A stretch of DNA of 16,344 nucleotides, taken from contig DAOWEP010000153.1 of NCBI GenBank assembly GCA_030638455.1, positions 1 to 16,344 on the forward strand, given 5' to 3'. The notes beneath the pieces were generated by a model, which ran no database searches, was not told the DNA's origin, and worked only from the letters and a program-made list of their open reading frames with translations. This DNA comes from Gammaproteobacteria bacterium (lineage in GTDB: Bacteria; Pseudomonadota; Gammaproteobacteria; DAOWEP01). The translations under genes were made by a program, and so were the position numbers. Positions 1 to 7,520 of this stretch are shown here, piece by piece. The stretch's first letter is position 1. Every line of letters begins with the position of its first letter.

Positions 1-408
1 CGGTGCATAGGTAAAATCCTTCAAAGGACCTTTATCGTCCAGGGGATGACCGGCACCGTCAATGACTCTGCCTAGCAACGAGTCTCCTACCGGCGCATGA
101 CATACCCTGTCGGTTGGCACCACTCTGGCATTTGGAACCAGTCCCTGGATATCCCCGGTGGGCATCAGATACAGTTTTTCCCCTGAAAACCCGACTACCT
201 CAGCTTCTATTTCTTCACCTGCAGGGCCGCTGACCATGCAGCGCGCACCAATGGCTGCCTGACAACCGGCTGCCTCCAGTGTCAAACCTACCATTTGGGT
301 TAACTTTCCTTCTACCACCAACGAGGGATGCTTATCCAGGTTTTTTCTGTACTTTGCCAGCCTCTGTTTCCAGATATGGCTACGTTCAGTTTCAGGTAAG
401 GCACTCAT
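1..408 (-). CDS. fliI: FliI, flagellar export ATPase (N-terminal 136 residues; runs off the left edge)
   Basis: FliI is the ATPase of the flagellar type III export apparatus. It forms a cytoplasmic hexamer related to F1 beta and is held by FliH. The reading frame opens with ATG at 408 and stays open to base 1, giving residues 1-136 of a protein that is usually about 440-450 aa. Visible are the basic N-terminal helix (WKQRLAKYRKNL), the beta-barrel segment with the run VSGPAGEEIEAEVVGFSGEKL, and LMPTGDIQGLVPNARV followed by the conserved GDSLLGRVIDGAGHPLD. The Walker A loop should lie just outside the window. A good ribosome site (AAGGA, 415-419) precedes the start, and only 25 bases separate it from the fliH stop, so it is the last visible gene of the fliE-I operon. 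The family assignment is firm; catalytic residues cannot be checked here. Confidence 0.95.
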   Translation of the reverse strand, partial: MSALPETERSHIWKQRLAKYRKNLDKHPSLVVEGKLTQMVGLTLEAAGCQAAIGARCMVSGPAGEEIEAEVVGFSGEKLYLMPTGDIQGLVPNARVVPTDRVCHAPVGDSLLGRVIDGAGHPLDDKGPLKDFTYAP

Positions 409-433
409 TATAATTCCTTACTCACTAGCACTC

Positions 434-1141
434 TTACTCCGTGTTCTTGTCCGCACTGCTATCGGTTTCGGTGTCATCTAATTTGCTTTCATCACTAACG
501 CGCTCTCCACCAAATACAGATGCGATTATTTGCGCCAGCCTGGCTTCAAGCGTTGCATCCACCTGTGAATTCTCGCTAATCACCCTACACCCACCACGAT
601 TGATGGATGGATCTTCTATAACGGCCCAGGCTCTCTCACTCTCGGATAAACTAAGCGCCTCCTGAACGATTACTGCATCTTCAGGATGTAAATGCAGACG
701 AATATTTCTGGATACGACCGGTAATGCGGCTACTGCCTCCCGAACAACGGCAACGACCTGCCCAGGATCGGTCTTGATTTCACGGCGCACCAATTGACGA
801 ACAATCGCGATAGCCAGAGTTACAAGCTCATCTTCAACTTCCTGATCAAGCTGTTGAAAAGGTTGTGCCAGTGACTGCATAAGCTGCTCAAGATTTTTTA
901 CCCGTGAAATAGCTTCCTGCTTACCTGCTTCAAGCCCTTCTTTCATCCCTGCTGCATAGGCTTCATCGTACGCCTGCTTTTGTACTTTTTCGACCTGGTT
1001 TGCGGTCAGCATGTGCGGGTTACGTGCCGTGATCTTTACGACACCGTCCTTGTTATCACTACCCACTGAGGGCGTATTCCATTCCTTGTAGTTTTCAAGG
1101 CTTTCTCTGGTAATGACCCTTGAGCCCGGCTTACCCTTCAT
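434..1141 (-). CDS. fliH: FliH, negative regulator and stator of the FliI export ATPase
   Basis: FliH is a cytoplasmic dimer that binds the FliI N-terminus, restrains its ATPase and docks it to the export gate and C-ring. The 235-aa product has family features: an acidic N-terminal part with Trp21, and a helix with small residues every fourth position (Ala57, Ala61, Gly65, Gly69, Gly73), which is the FliH GxxxG-type repeat. A helix at about 100-122 (EDELVTLAIAIVRQLVRREI) and a C-terminal domain with HPEDAVIV (about 152-159) and DPSINRGGCRV (177-187) follow. The tail is acidic. The ATG at 1141 lies inside one arm of a 13-bp inverted repeat; the only purine-rich sequence upstream (GGTGGTGAG) belongs to that repeat. 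Unlike the usual close fliG-fliH junction, 337 bases separate it from fliG. Assignment is secure. Confidence 0.93.
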   Translation of the reverse strand: MKGKPGSRVITRESLENYKEWNTPSVGSDNKDGVVKITARNPHMLTANQVEKVQKQAYDEAYAAGMKEGLEAGKQEAISRVKNLEQLMQSLAQPFQQLDQEVEDELVTLAIAIVRQLVRREIKTDPGQVVAVVREAVAALPVVSRNIRLHLHPEDAVIVQEALSLSESERAWAVIEDPSINRGGCRVISENSQVDATLEARLAQIIASVFGGERVSDESKLDDTETDSSADKNTE

Positions 1142-1475
1142 TGCTCACCACCCTTCTACTCGGCAACTGCTCCATGCGTTGCTCTCGACAATCGCTCCTG
1201 CATTGTTCTACCTTCGCACATCCTTGTGCTCGTACCTCCTGCATCCATGCAGTCGTATGATGACCCAATGGCACGCCCTGCCTGGCGTTCACTCGGTCGG
1301 CGTGCTCAACATAGTGTCGACCATGCTTGCGCGCTCCTCTGTCGCGACAAATCCACCGGGAGCGGATTTGAACAGCTGTAAGGCTGGCCCGAAGGGTGGG
1401 GGGCAGGATGCCCAGAATAAAGCCAATCATGCCATACCCTTGAGCCATCTCGCTACGAACGATGGTGAGCAATGA
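1138..1475. mobile_element. Stem-loop-rich insert bounded by 13-bp inverted repeats (MITE-like or dispersed repeat), fliG-fliH junction
   Basis: The gap between fliG and fliH is filled by a non-coding-looking element. Its ends are perfect 13-bp inverted repeats: TCATTGCTCACCA at 1138-1150 and TGGTGAGCAATGA at 1463-1475. Inside lie at least seven short hairpins in series: 1163-1182, 1188-1206, 1216-1229, 1239-1252, 1273-1288, 1348-1370 and 1401-1413. The strongest is a 7-bp stem, CAAATCC/GGATTTG. On the transcribed strand the loops and linkers reuse GGA-containing motifs such as ATGGA, AAGGA and CAGGAG. By hand count its core is about 57% G+C over 1201-1440, which appears higher than the flanking genes. 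No transposase is present and no flanking target duplication is obvious. A minus-strand frame open through it (1131-1472) has no recognisable protein features. It may be a passive mobile element or a dispersed palindromic repeat; the class is inferred. Confidence 0.55.
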
Positions 1476-1478
1476 GGG

Positions 1479-2486
1479 CTATACGTAGGCTTCACCGCCA
1501 CCTCCAAGTATAAGATCTCCGGATTCAGCCATTCTTCTTGCTATTGCAAGAATTTCTTTCTGTGCTGTCTCCATTTCACTCACGCGTACCGGACCTCTGG
1601 TCTCCAGATCATCACGCAGCATTTCACCGGCACGCTTGGACATATTGCCGAAAATTTTATTCTTGATACCTTCACTTGCACCTTTCAATGCCAGCACAAG
1701 CGTTTCGGTGGACACCTCACGCAGCAACGCCTGTATTCCCGCCCCTTCAACTTCTTCTAGATTATCAAATACAAACATAAGATCCTGAATCTGGTCGCCC
1801 ATTTCAGTATTTGCTTCCCTGACGTTATCCATAATTTCGTTTTCCTCAGAAGCATCCATAAAATTCAGAATATCTGCTGCGGCCTTCACTCCACCCACAG
1901 AGGAGGACTTAAGGTTAGACTGCCCTGAAAACTGTTTTTCCATTATATCGTCCAGTTCCTGCAAGGCCTGAGGTTGAATGCCATCCAGCGAGGCAATACG
2001 CATAACCAGATCAGGACGGATACGTTCAGGAATATATGACAGTATCTCTGCGGCATGATCACTATCAAGATACGCCAGCACAATCGCGATAATCTGCGGG
2101 TGTTCCATTCGTATTACTTCAGCTACACCTTTTGGATCCATCCATTTCAGGGCCTCCATACCCTTTGACTTCTGTCCTTGCAGGATACGATCAATTACCC
2201 CGCTTGCCTTTTCTTCGCCGAGAGCAGCCTGGAACATTTTCCGGATGTAGTCTTCATTACCAATCCCCATTGCGGTCTGCTCACCAACTGACTTAATAAA
2301 ATTGCCGAGCACCTGACCCACCTGGTTCCTTGAAACATTCGAGAGATTAGCCATGACCGTGCCAATCTTCTGTACTTCTTTCGGCCCCATTAGTTTCAGA
2401 ACCTGAGCTGCATCCTGCTCGCCAAGGGACATCAATAAAATTGCAGCCTTCTCTGGCCCTGTATAATTACCCGGTGCTTCAGCCAT
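1479..2486 (-). CDS. fliG: FliG, flagellar motor switch protein
   Basis: FliG sits on the MS ring and carries the charged face that meets the stator, so it is where torque is made. The 335-aa product is full length. The N-terminal domain (GPEKAAILLMSLGE, 10-23) binds FliF. The middle domain carries the EHPQIIAIVLAYL motif (about 128-140), which meets FliM. The C-terminal domain has the MFVFDNLEE segment (about 237-245) and the torque helix KRAGEMLRDDLE (about 284-295), which keeps the Arg and the two Asp residues known to matter in enteric FliG. The start ATG (2486-2484) overlaps the fliF stop TGA by one base (TGATG), indicating translational coupling. The C-terminus ends in GGGGEAYV. Downstream lies the unusual inverted-repeat element before fliH. 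Confidence 0.97.
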   Translation of the reverse strand: MAEAPGNYTGPEKAAILLMSLGEQDAAQVLKLMGPKEVQKIGTVMANLSNVSRNQVGQVLGNFIKSVGEQTAMGIGNEDYIRKMFQAALGEEKASGVIDRILQGQKSKGMEALKWMDPKGVAEVIRMEHPQIIAIVLAYLDSDHAAEILSYIPERIRPDLVMRIASLDGIQPQALQELDDIMEKQFSGQSNLKSSSVGGVKAAADILNFMDASEENEIMDNVREANTEMGDQIQDLMFVFDNLEEVEGAGIQALLREVSTETLVLALKGASEGIKNKIFGNMSKRAGEMLRDDLETRGPVRVSEMETAQKEILAIARRMAESGDLILGGGGEAYV

Positions 2487-4084
2487 CAGTCAGTCTCTAC
2501 CCAACCCTTTACTACCTGCGCCACGCGCGCAGGGTCTTGTGATACCATATTCTTCGCAGCTGCAATTTGCTCATCCACACCCCTTGGAGCTGCTAGCATA
2601 CCGGCAGGCTGCCCTGCCCCTCCTCCCAGAGTTACCTGCTCATCCGCCATCCCCTGGAACTGTCCCGGAGTGGCCACCCCTTTTTCAGCAAGGCTGCGTA
2701 ACACGGGTCGCAACACTCCAAATACTATTAATAATACCACTACACCTCCCAACACCTGCTTTAACAAGTTCTGCACCCACGGAAGATCCCACATCGCAGG
2801 GTCCGGCAACGGTTCCGGCGCAGGCGGAGTACTAAAGGTAGCATTAATTACATTAATACTGTCACCTCTTTTGGAATCAAATCCTACTGCTTCTTTCACC
2901 AGGGCCGTATAGCGTGTTATATCTTCATTACTTAACGGTGTACGGGTAACCTCCCCATTTTCGTCCACACTTTGTATATCATCCACCAAAACGGCCACTG
3001 AGAGCCTTCGAATAGCGCCTGTTGGTGTACGCGTGTGACTAATCGTCTTGTCTAGCTCATAATTTCTTGTTGTCCTGCGGTTATCCTTACCACCAATACC
3101 CGCTTGCTGCCCCCCCACATCACCGGCCGCACCTTCCCCCGCTGGCTGATTACTAAGGGCACCCGGGACACCGGCTGTCCCGGAAACTGAACCAGTATCC
3201 TTTTCCTCTATCAACTGCTCACTTCTTAATGCAGGCAAGTCAGGATTGTAGCTTTCCTGTGTCTTTTCAGTAAATGTAAAATCAAGGTCAGCCACTACCT
3301 GCGCACGAACCCGGCCTGTTCCTACAATCGGCGTCAGGATATCTTCAATCCTTGTGCTATAAGAATTTTCCAGTCTGCGCGTATAATCAAACTGACTCGA
3401 ACTCAGTGCCATGTGTTCACTTTGCATACCATTTGTCAGCAACATTCCATGCTGGTCTACTACCGTAACCTGTTCCGGCCCCATGTTTGGAATACTGGCA
3501 GCCACCAGATGTACAATTGCCGCTACCTGACCATCGCCCATATTGAGCCCGGAGTACAGATCCAGCACAACAGAAGCAGTTGGCTTCTCCTTTTTACGTG
3601 CAAAAACTGTACGCTTTGGAATAGCAAGATGCACACGCACATTACGTACATTTTGCATAGTAGAAATGGAGCGAGCCAGTTCTATTTCCAGTGCATACTG
3701 GTAACGGGCCTGCTCAATGAACTGACTGGTACCCAGTTCCTGCTCTTTATCAAATAGCTCAAAGCCAATTCCGCTGCCTTTTGGCAACCCTGAACTGGCC
3801 AGTTTCAGACGAGCCTTATGCACATCACCTGCGGGCACCAACACAGCCCCACTGGACTCATCAACCTTGTATTGAATATCGGCCTGCTGCAAACTTTCCA
3901 GCACCATACTGCTATCAGTCCCGGAAAGGTTTCCATATAACAAGCTGTATGTAGGTGTCTTGGCCCACATCACAACTGCACCTCCCAGTGCAATACTCGC
4001 CGCCAGTCCTATCATCAGACCTAATTGTCTTGCTGCGGGTAATCCTGCAAAACCGTAGGCACTTTCTTTTTGAAGAACAGCCAT
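2486..4084 (-). CDS. fliF: FliF, flagellar MS-ring protein
   Basis: FliF assembles into the inner-membrane MS ring, the base on which switch, rod and export gate are built. I chose ATG 4084 (532 aa) because AGGT lies 7-10 bases upstream; a TTG five codons earlier (4099) extends the frame but abuts its only purine tract. A membrane segment at about 20-41 (LMIGLAASIALGGAVVMWA) is followed by the ring-building domain (PTYSLLYGNLSG onward) and by RSISTMQNVRNVRVHLAIPKR (about 138-158). A low-complexity Gly-rich stretch (about 298-333) precedes a second membrane segment at about 439-458 (VLGGVVVLLIVFGVL). The cytoplasmic tail ends in DPARVAQVVKGWVETD, the known FliG-binding type of end. The gene is coupled to fliG by a one-base overlap and lies 97 bases after the fliE stop. 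Confidence 0.97.
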   Translation of the reverse strand: MAVLQKESAYGFAGLPAARQLGLMIGLAASIALGGAVVMWAKTPTYSLLYGNLSGTDSSMVLESLQQADIQYKVDESSGAVLVPAGDVHKARLKLASSGLPKGSGIGFELFDKEQELGTSQFIEQARYQYALEIELARSISTMQNVRNVRVHLAIPKRTVFARKKEKPTASVVLDLYSGLNMGDGQVAAIVHLVAASIPNMGPEQVTVVDQHGMLLTNGMQSEHMALSSSQFDYTRRLENSYSTRIEDILTPIVGTGRVRAQVVADLDFTFTEKTQESYNPDLPALRSEQLIEEKDTGSVSGTAGVPGALSNQPAGEGAAGDVGGQQAGIGGKDNRRTTRNYELDKTISHTRTPTGAIRRLSVAVLVDDIQSVDENGEVTRTPLSNEDITRYTALVKEAVGFDSKRGDSINVINATFSTPPAPEPLPDPAMWDLPWVQNLLKQVLGGVVVLLIVFGVLRPVLRSLAEKGVATPGQFQGMADEQVTLGGGAGQPAGMLAAPRGVDEQIAAAKNMVSQDPARVAQVVKGWVETD

Positions 4085-4181
4085 ATATTTACCTGACAAC
4101 CCTTATCTGTAGAAATGATTACTTAACAAAAAAATTATATGTACAACACATTTAATCAATATTTAATAACGGGCTGGGTTG

Positions 4182-4505
4182 CTAGATTTGCATCCTCATA
4201 ATCTCCTGATAAGCCTCGACCAGTTTGTTCCGAACCTGCGTCATGGCCTGAAAAGAAACATTAGCTTTTTGCAGGGCAATCATCACTTGCGTCAGATCAG
4301 TATTTTCATCCCCTGCCTGAAAGGCTTCTGTCAAATTTCCAGCGTGTTTTTGAGTTTCATTGACGGAGTTAATCGAATTTTTCAGCATACTGGAGAATTC
4401 GACACCCGTATTCTCACTGGCTGCGTTAGGCTGAGCCACCCCCTGCGCATGGGCGGCCATGATTCTCATCTGTGTAAGTACTTGAGATATATCAGTTTCG
4501 CTCAT
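4182..4505 (-). CDS. fliE: FliE, MS ring-rod junction protein
   Basis: FliE is the small protein that joins the MS ring and export gate to the proximal rod; it is exported by the flagellar system itself. The 107-aa length is typical. The C-terminal half shows the conserved helices: FSSMLKNSINSVNETQKHAGNLTEAF (split around residues 37-62), then DLTQVMIALQKANVSFQ (70-86) and VRNKLVEAYQEIMRMQI at the end. The start ATG at 4505 has GGAG at 4512-4515, seven bases away. It is the first gene of the motor operon and lies about 85-95 bases downstream of a sigma54-type promoter (4600-4615), as expected for a FleR/FlrC-controlled middle gene. Confidence 0.95.
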   Translation of the reverse strand: MSETDISQVLTQMRIMAAHAQGVAQPNAASENTGVEFSSMLKNSINSVNETQKHAGNLTEAFQAGDENTDLTQVMIALQKANVSFQAMTQVRNKLVEAYQEIMRMQI

Positions 4506-4599
4506 GTGTTACTCCATATTCCGGTTTACTTCTGACTAGATTGATCATTTGGTTACACACTTTTTGAGAGGTTTACTATTAGTATAGTTGTCTTCTATA

Positions 4600-4615
4600 T
4601 GCAGTTTTTAGGCCA
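4600..4615 (-). promoter_or_regulatory. Sigma54 (-24/-12) promoter of fliEFGHI
   Basis: On the minus strand this reads TGGCCTAAAAACTGCA. The essential GG (-24) and GC (-12) dinucleotides are exactly 10 bases apart, as in the consensus TGGCAC-N5-TTGCA. Initiation about 12 bases past the GC would leave a leader of roughly 85 bases before fliE. It lies in the 180-bp gap between fleR and fliE, the place where FleR/FlrC-dependent promoters sit in related clusters. No activator site could be assigned. Confidence 0.7.
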
Positions 4616-4685
4616 ATTTCTCAAGTCCCGTATTCATTATTTTTCCTGCGCCTACTAAACCTCACTTTATGACGCAATACCACTA

Positions 4686-6071
4686 TCACGGCAATTCAAA
4701 ACCGGCCTCGCGAAGCCTGGCCAATTTGTACCGAAGTGTTCTGGGGCTGATCCCCAATCGCTCTGCTGCATCCTTTCGACTTCCTTTGACTTCCTCCAGC
4801 ACCTCCAGAATCAATTTCTGCTCACGGCTCTTCAGATCATTACTGGAAACATCGTTTATATCATCATTAATTCCTGAACCGGTTTCCGGATACATTTCTG
4901 ACAGACTATTCGTTTTTGATGAACCTCTATATACAGACCTTTGCCGGTCTATCACTTCAAAGGAAAGATCATCAACATCAATTGCGTCTCCACGAACCAG
5001 TATCAGGGCCCGTTGGATTACATTATCCAGTTCACGCACATTGCCGGGCCAGCTGTACTCCAGCAAACGGTTCTTCGCTGATTCGGTCAGAAACGGCTTT
5101 GGCACCCGGTTACGGCTCCATCGCTCAATCATCTGGTTGGCCAGTGGAATGATATCTTCAGGACGCTGCCTGATCGGCGTAAGGTGCAAGGGAAATACAT
5201 TCAGACGATAAAACAGGTCTTCACGGAATCTACCTGCCGCCACCTCCTCACGAAGATTTCTGTTTGATGTACACAATACGCGGACATCAAGAGGAATCAT
5301 CTTTCTTCCACCCAGCCTTTCTACTTCTCTCTCCTGAATTACGCGCAATAATTTAGCCTGCAGGCCAATATCCATTTCAGAAATTTCATCCAGTAACAGG
5401 GTACCTCCATTCGCCTGCTCAAACTTACCTGGAGTAGTATTATATGCGCCTGTGAATGCACCTTTTTCATATCCGAAAATCATGGCCTCAAGCATATTCT
5501 CTGGAATAGCCGCGCAATTAATGGCCATAAATGGCCCATCAACCCGATCCGATTGTTTATGGATATAACGTGCAAAAACTTCCTTACCTGTTCCGCTGTC
5601 ACCGGTAATCATTACCGTTGTGTCGTTCTCTGCAACCCGTTTAGCCAGAGAAAGGAGCTTCCTTGTCCCAGGGTCAACTGCAATCAGCTCGCTACCCAAT
5701 CCAGATAGTTCTGCTTCAATATATTGCTTGACCATATTGACCAGTACAGCTGCATCAAACGGTTTTAAAAGGTAATCCACTGCACCATCTCGCATAGCCT
5801 GTACTGCCTTCTGGACCGTACCATAGGCCGTCATTAACACTACGGGCAGATCCGGGTAGCTTGACCTGAGATTCTTCAGCAAGGTATGCCCATCCATCGG
5901 CTCCATCTGCACATCACTCACCACCATACTTATTTTATTTTTTCCGAGCGTCTGGATGGCATCCTTTCCGTCTACCGCAGATATCACCGGGTATCCTGCC
6001 AGCTCCAACGTGTCACACAACGCCTCGCGAAGAGTTAGATCATCTTCCACAACCAGTACCGAACCTTGCAT
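4686..6071 (-). CDS. fleR: FleR/FlrC, sigma54-dependent flagellar response regulator
   Basis: FleR is the response regulator of the FleS-FleR pair and activates sigma54 promoters for basal body and hook genes. The 461-aa protein has all three domains. The receiver (1-120) has the acidic pocket at about Glu9-Asp11, phospho-acceptor Asp53 (VSDVQM), Thr81 and Lys103. The AAA+ domain has Walker A GDSGTGKE (157-164), the sigma54-contact loop GAFTGA (204-209), and Walker B GGTLLLDE (222-229). A Fis-type helix-turn-helix (about 418-455, DAAERLGISPRTLRYKL) ends the protein. The start ATG 6071 follows GAGGAG (6083-6088) at a slightly long spacing of 11. The gene is 32 bases after fleS and surely co-transcribed. 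The choice of FleR over other NtrC-family members rests on position between fleS and fliE. Confidence 0.94.
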   Translation of the reverse strand: MQGSVLVVEDDLTLREALCDTLELAGYPVISAVDGKDAIQTLGKNKISMVVSDVQMEPMDGHTLLKNLRSSYPDLPVVLMTAYGTVQKAVQAMRDGAVDYLLKPFDAAVLVNMVKQYIEAELSGLGSELIAVDPGTRKLLSLAKRVAENDTTVMITGDSGTGKEVFARYIHKQSDRVDGPFMAINCAAIPENMLEAMIFGYEKGAFTGAYNTTPGKFEQANGGTLLLDEISEMDIGLQAKLLRVIQEREVERLGGRKMIPLDVRVLCTSNRNLREEVAAGRFREDLFYRLNVFPLHLTPIRQRPEDIIPLANQMIERWSRNRVPKPFLTESAKNRLLEYSWPGNVRELDNVIQRALILVRGDAIDVDDLSFEVIDRQRSVYRGSSKTNSLSEMYPETGSGINDDINDVSSNDLKSREQKLILEVLEEVKGSRKDAAERLGISPRTLRYKLARLREAGFELP

Positions 6072-6103
6072 ATTCGTTAAATCTCCTCAGTTAGCATAAG
6101 AAC

Positions 6104-7327
6104 TCAGGAATTGAGTGCTTGTTTTACTGGCTCAAGTGACTGAATGGAAGAATCACCCCTTGTTGCAATCATCATATCGACAGTAGGCAAACGAATTATA
6201 AAGCTACTACCATCTCCCACCTTTGAATCCACATGAATCTCTCCATGGTGGGCATTAATTACTGCGAGGGCCACGGAAAGCCCAAGACCGGTACCACCTG
6301 AACGCGTTGTAAAAAACGGGACAAATAATTCTTCCTGTATATCTTCAGGAATACCGGGGCCGTTATCATGTAACAGGATTATGACGTCATTATTCTTGTT
6401 ATGTTTTACTTCAAGACACAACTTGATATCTTCACTACACGCCTGAATAGCATTCGTTGCCAGGTTAAGCAACACACCCAGTAATGCCTCACGATTTCCA
6501 TGCACACATGCACTTAATGCATAGATGTTTACTTCCAGTTGGCCATTGCATTGCTGTAACTGAGGGTCGAGTGTTTGTTTGAATTCATAGACAAGCTCCT
6601 GCACAAGAATATCTTCCATCTCAAAAGAACCACCTCGGGCAAACTGCAACATATCCTTTACCATGCGCTCAAGGTGCTGCAATCGACCTGCAATCTTGTC
6701 AATAAACCTGGACCGGTATTGCGCTGGCAGATCAGGATTCCCGAGGTTTGACAAATACAGTAATGCCGAAGATAAAGGTGTACGAACCTGATGGGCAAGA
6801 CTGGCGGCCATCTCACCCATAACCGCAAGACGGTCTTTCCTTTTGACCACCTCCTGAAGGGTGCACTGTTCGGTAATATCCATCAACAAAACGATTTGCC
6901 CCGGCTCAGTGTCCAATGACCTAGTGGACACACTAAGCTTGCGCCCGTTTTTAAAGGTAACCTCCCCACTTACAGAAGAAATGGGCGCAATAGCACGCTG
7001 AATCACCTGATGCCAGCGCTGATTTAAAATCTGTTCCCCAAACAATTCGACTGCTGTTGAATTACATTCTGAAACAAACCCGTTTCCATCTACCACTACA
7101 ATACCGCCCGGCAACAAATCATGTAAATGCGCCAGGCGGTTCGCCAACCTTTCTTTTTCAGTTAACTGCTTTATTCGTTCGCTGTTCGATGCAGCAAGCT
7201 CGGAATTTAATTTTTCTGTTTGATCCTCAAGATGTTGGTACGATTCCTCCAACTGCTCGGACATCTGATTAAAGGCATTAAATGCAACTTCAAGTTGATG
7301 GGTTTGGTTACTCGAATCTTGCTTCAT
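6104..7327 (-). CDS. fleS: FleS/FlrB, cytosolic flagellar sensor histidine kinase
   Basis: FleS phosphorylates FleR and so times the middle flagellar genes. The 407-aa sequence has no membrane segment, consistent with a cytosolic sensor. A charged coiled-coil-like N-terminus (about 13-62) leads into a PAS domain (about 65-155, LLPGGIVVVDGNGFVSECN). The dimerisation/phosphoacceptor helix has LAVMGEMAASLAHQVRTPL with His179. The ATPase domain shows the N box LLNLATNAIQA (about 286-296), the G1 box DNGPGIP (321-327), FVPFFTT (335-341) and the G2 box GGTGLGLS (344-351). All catalytic boxes look intact. The start ATG 7327 is preceded by GGGG about eight bases away. A good sigma54 promoter lies about 90 bases upstream. 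The ligand of the PAS domain is unknown. Confidence 0.93.
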   Translation of the reverse strand: MKQDSSNQTHQLEVAFNAFNQMSEQLEESYQHLEDQTEKLNSELAASNSERIKQLTEKERLANRLAHLHDLLPGGIVVVDGNGFVSECNSTAVELFGEQILNQRWHQVIQRAIAPISSVSGEVTFKNGRKLSVSTRSLDTEPGQIVLLMDITEQCTLQEVVKRKDRLAVMGEMAASLAHQVRTPLSSALLYLSNLGNPDLPAQYRSRFIDKIAGRLQHLERMVKDMLQFARGGSFEMEDILVQELVYEFKQTLDPQLQQCNGQLEVNIYALSACVHGNREALLGVLLNLATNAIQACSEDIKLCLEVKHNKNNDVIILLHDNGPGIPEDIQEELFVPFFTTRSGGTGLGLSVALAVINAHHGEIHVDSKVGDGSSFIIRLPTVDMMIATRGDSSIQSLEPVKQALNS

Positions 7328-7413
7328 CTACTGAACCCCGTTAAGAAACAGAAAATCTATAAGCACCCATAGCACATGGGTTTATTACTTATAGCTCGTT
7401 ACCAACGAATAAA

Positions 7414-7429
7414 AGCAAGAATCATGCCT
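7414..7429 (-). promoter_or_regulatory. Sigma54 promoter of fleSR
   Basis: The minus strand reads AGGCATGATTCTTGCT, against a consensus of TGGCACG-N4-TTGCW. The -12 half is perfect and the GG-GC spacing is exactly 10 bases. It lies in the fleQ-fleS gap, about 75 bases upstream of the fleS start after allowing for the initiation point. This matches the known hierarchy in which FleQ/FlrA with sigma54 activates fleSR. Confidence 0.75.
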
Positions 7430-7491
7430 ATATTTATTTATCTTTTAAAACAGATGCTTATATTTTTGTAACAGGAGGGGTTTTGATTTTT

Positions 7492-7507
7492 CGCCATTAT
7501 AATGGCG
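7492..7507. repeat. 16-bp perfect palindrome just after fleQ
   Basis: CGCCATTATAATGGCG is self-complementary and begins 14 bases past the fleQ stop. As RNA it could form a 6-bp stem with a TATA loop. It is not followed by a U-run on the minus strand, so it is not a standard intrinsic terminator. It could be a weak terminator, an mRNA 3' stabiliser or a dimeric protein-binding site upstream of the fleSR promoter. Confidence 0.4.
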
Positions 7508-7520
7508 TTACAAGGATTTT

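Noticed and set aside
1216..1252. CRISPR-like reading of the repeated small hairpins
   Set aside because: The hairpins differ in sequence and spacing; there are no identical direct repeats with uniform spacers.
1131..1472. A 113-codon minus-strand frame between fliG and fliH as a gene
   Set aside because: It spans an inverted-repeat-bounded hairpin array, overlaps the fliH start, has no recognisable domain and an odd Cys/Arg-rich composition. The opposite strand is equally open (1113-1475), as expected from base composition rather than coding.
4085..4099. TTG start for fliF at 4099
   Set aside because: Its only purine tract directly abuts the TTG, whereas ATG 4084 has AGGT at a workable distance.
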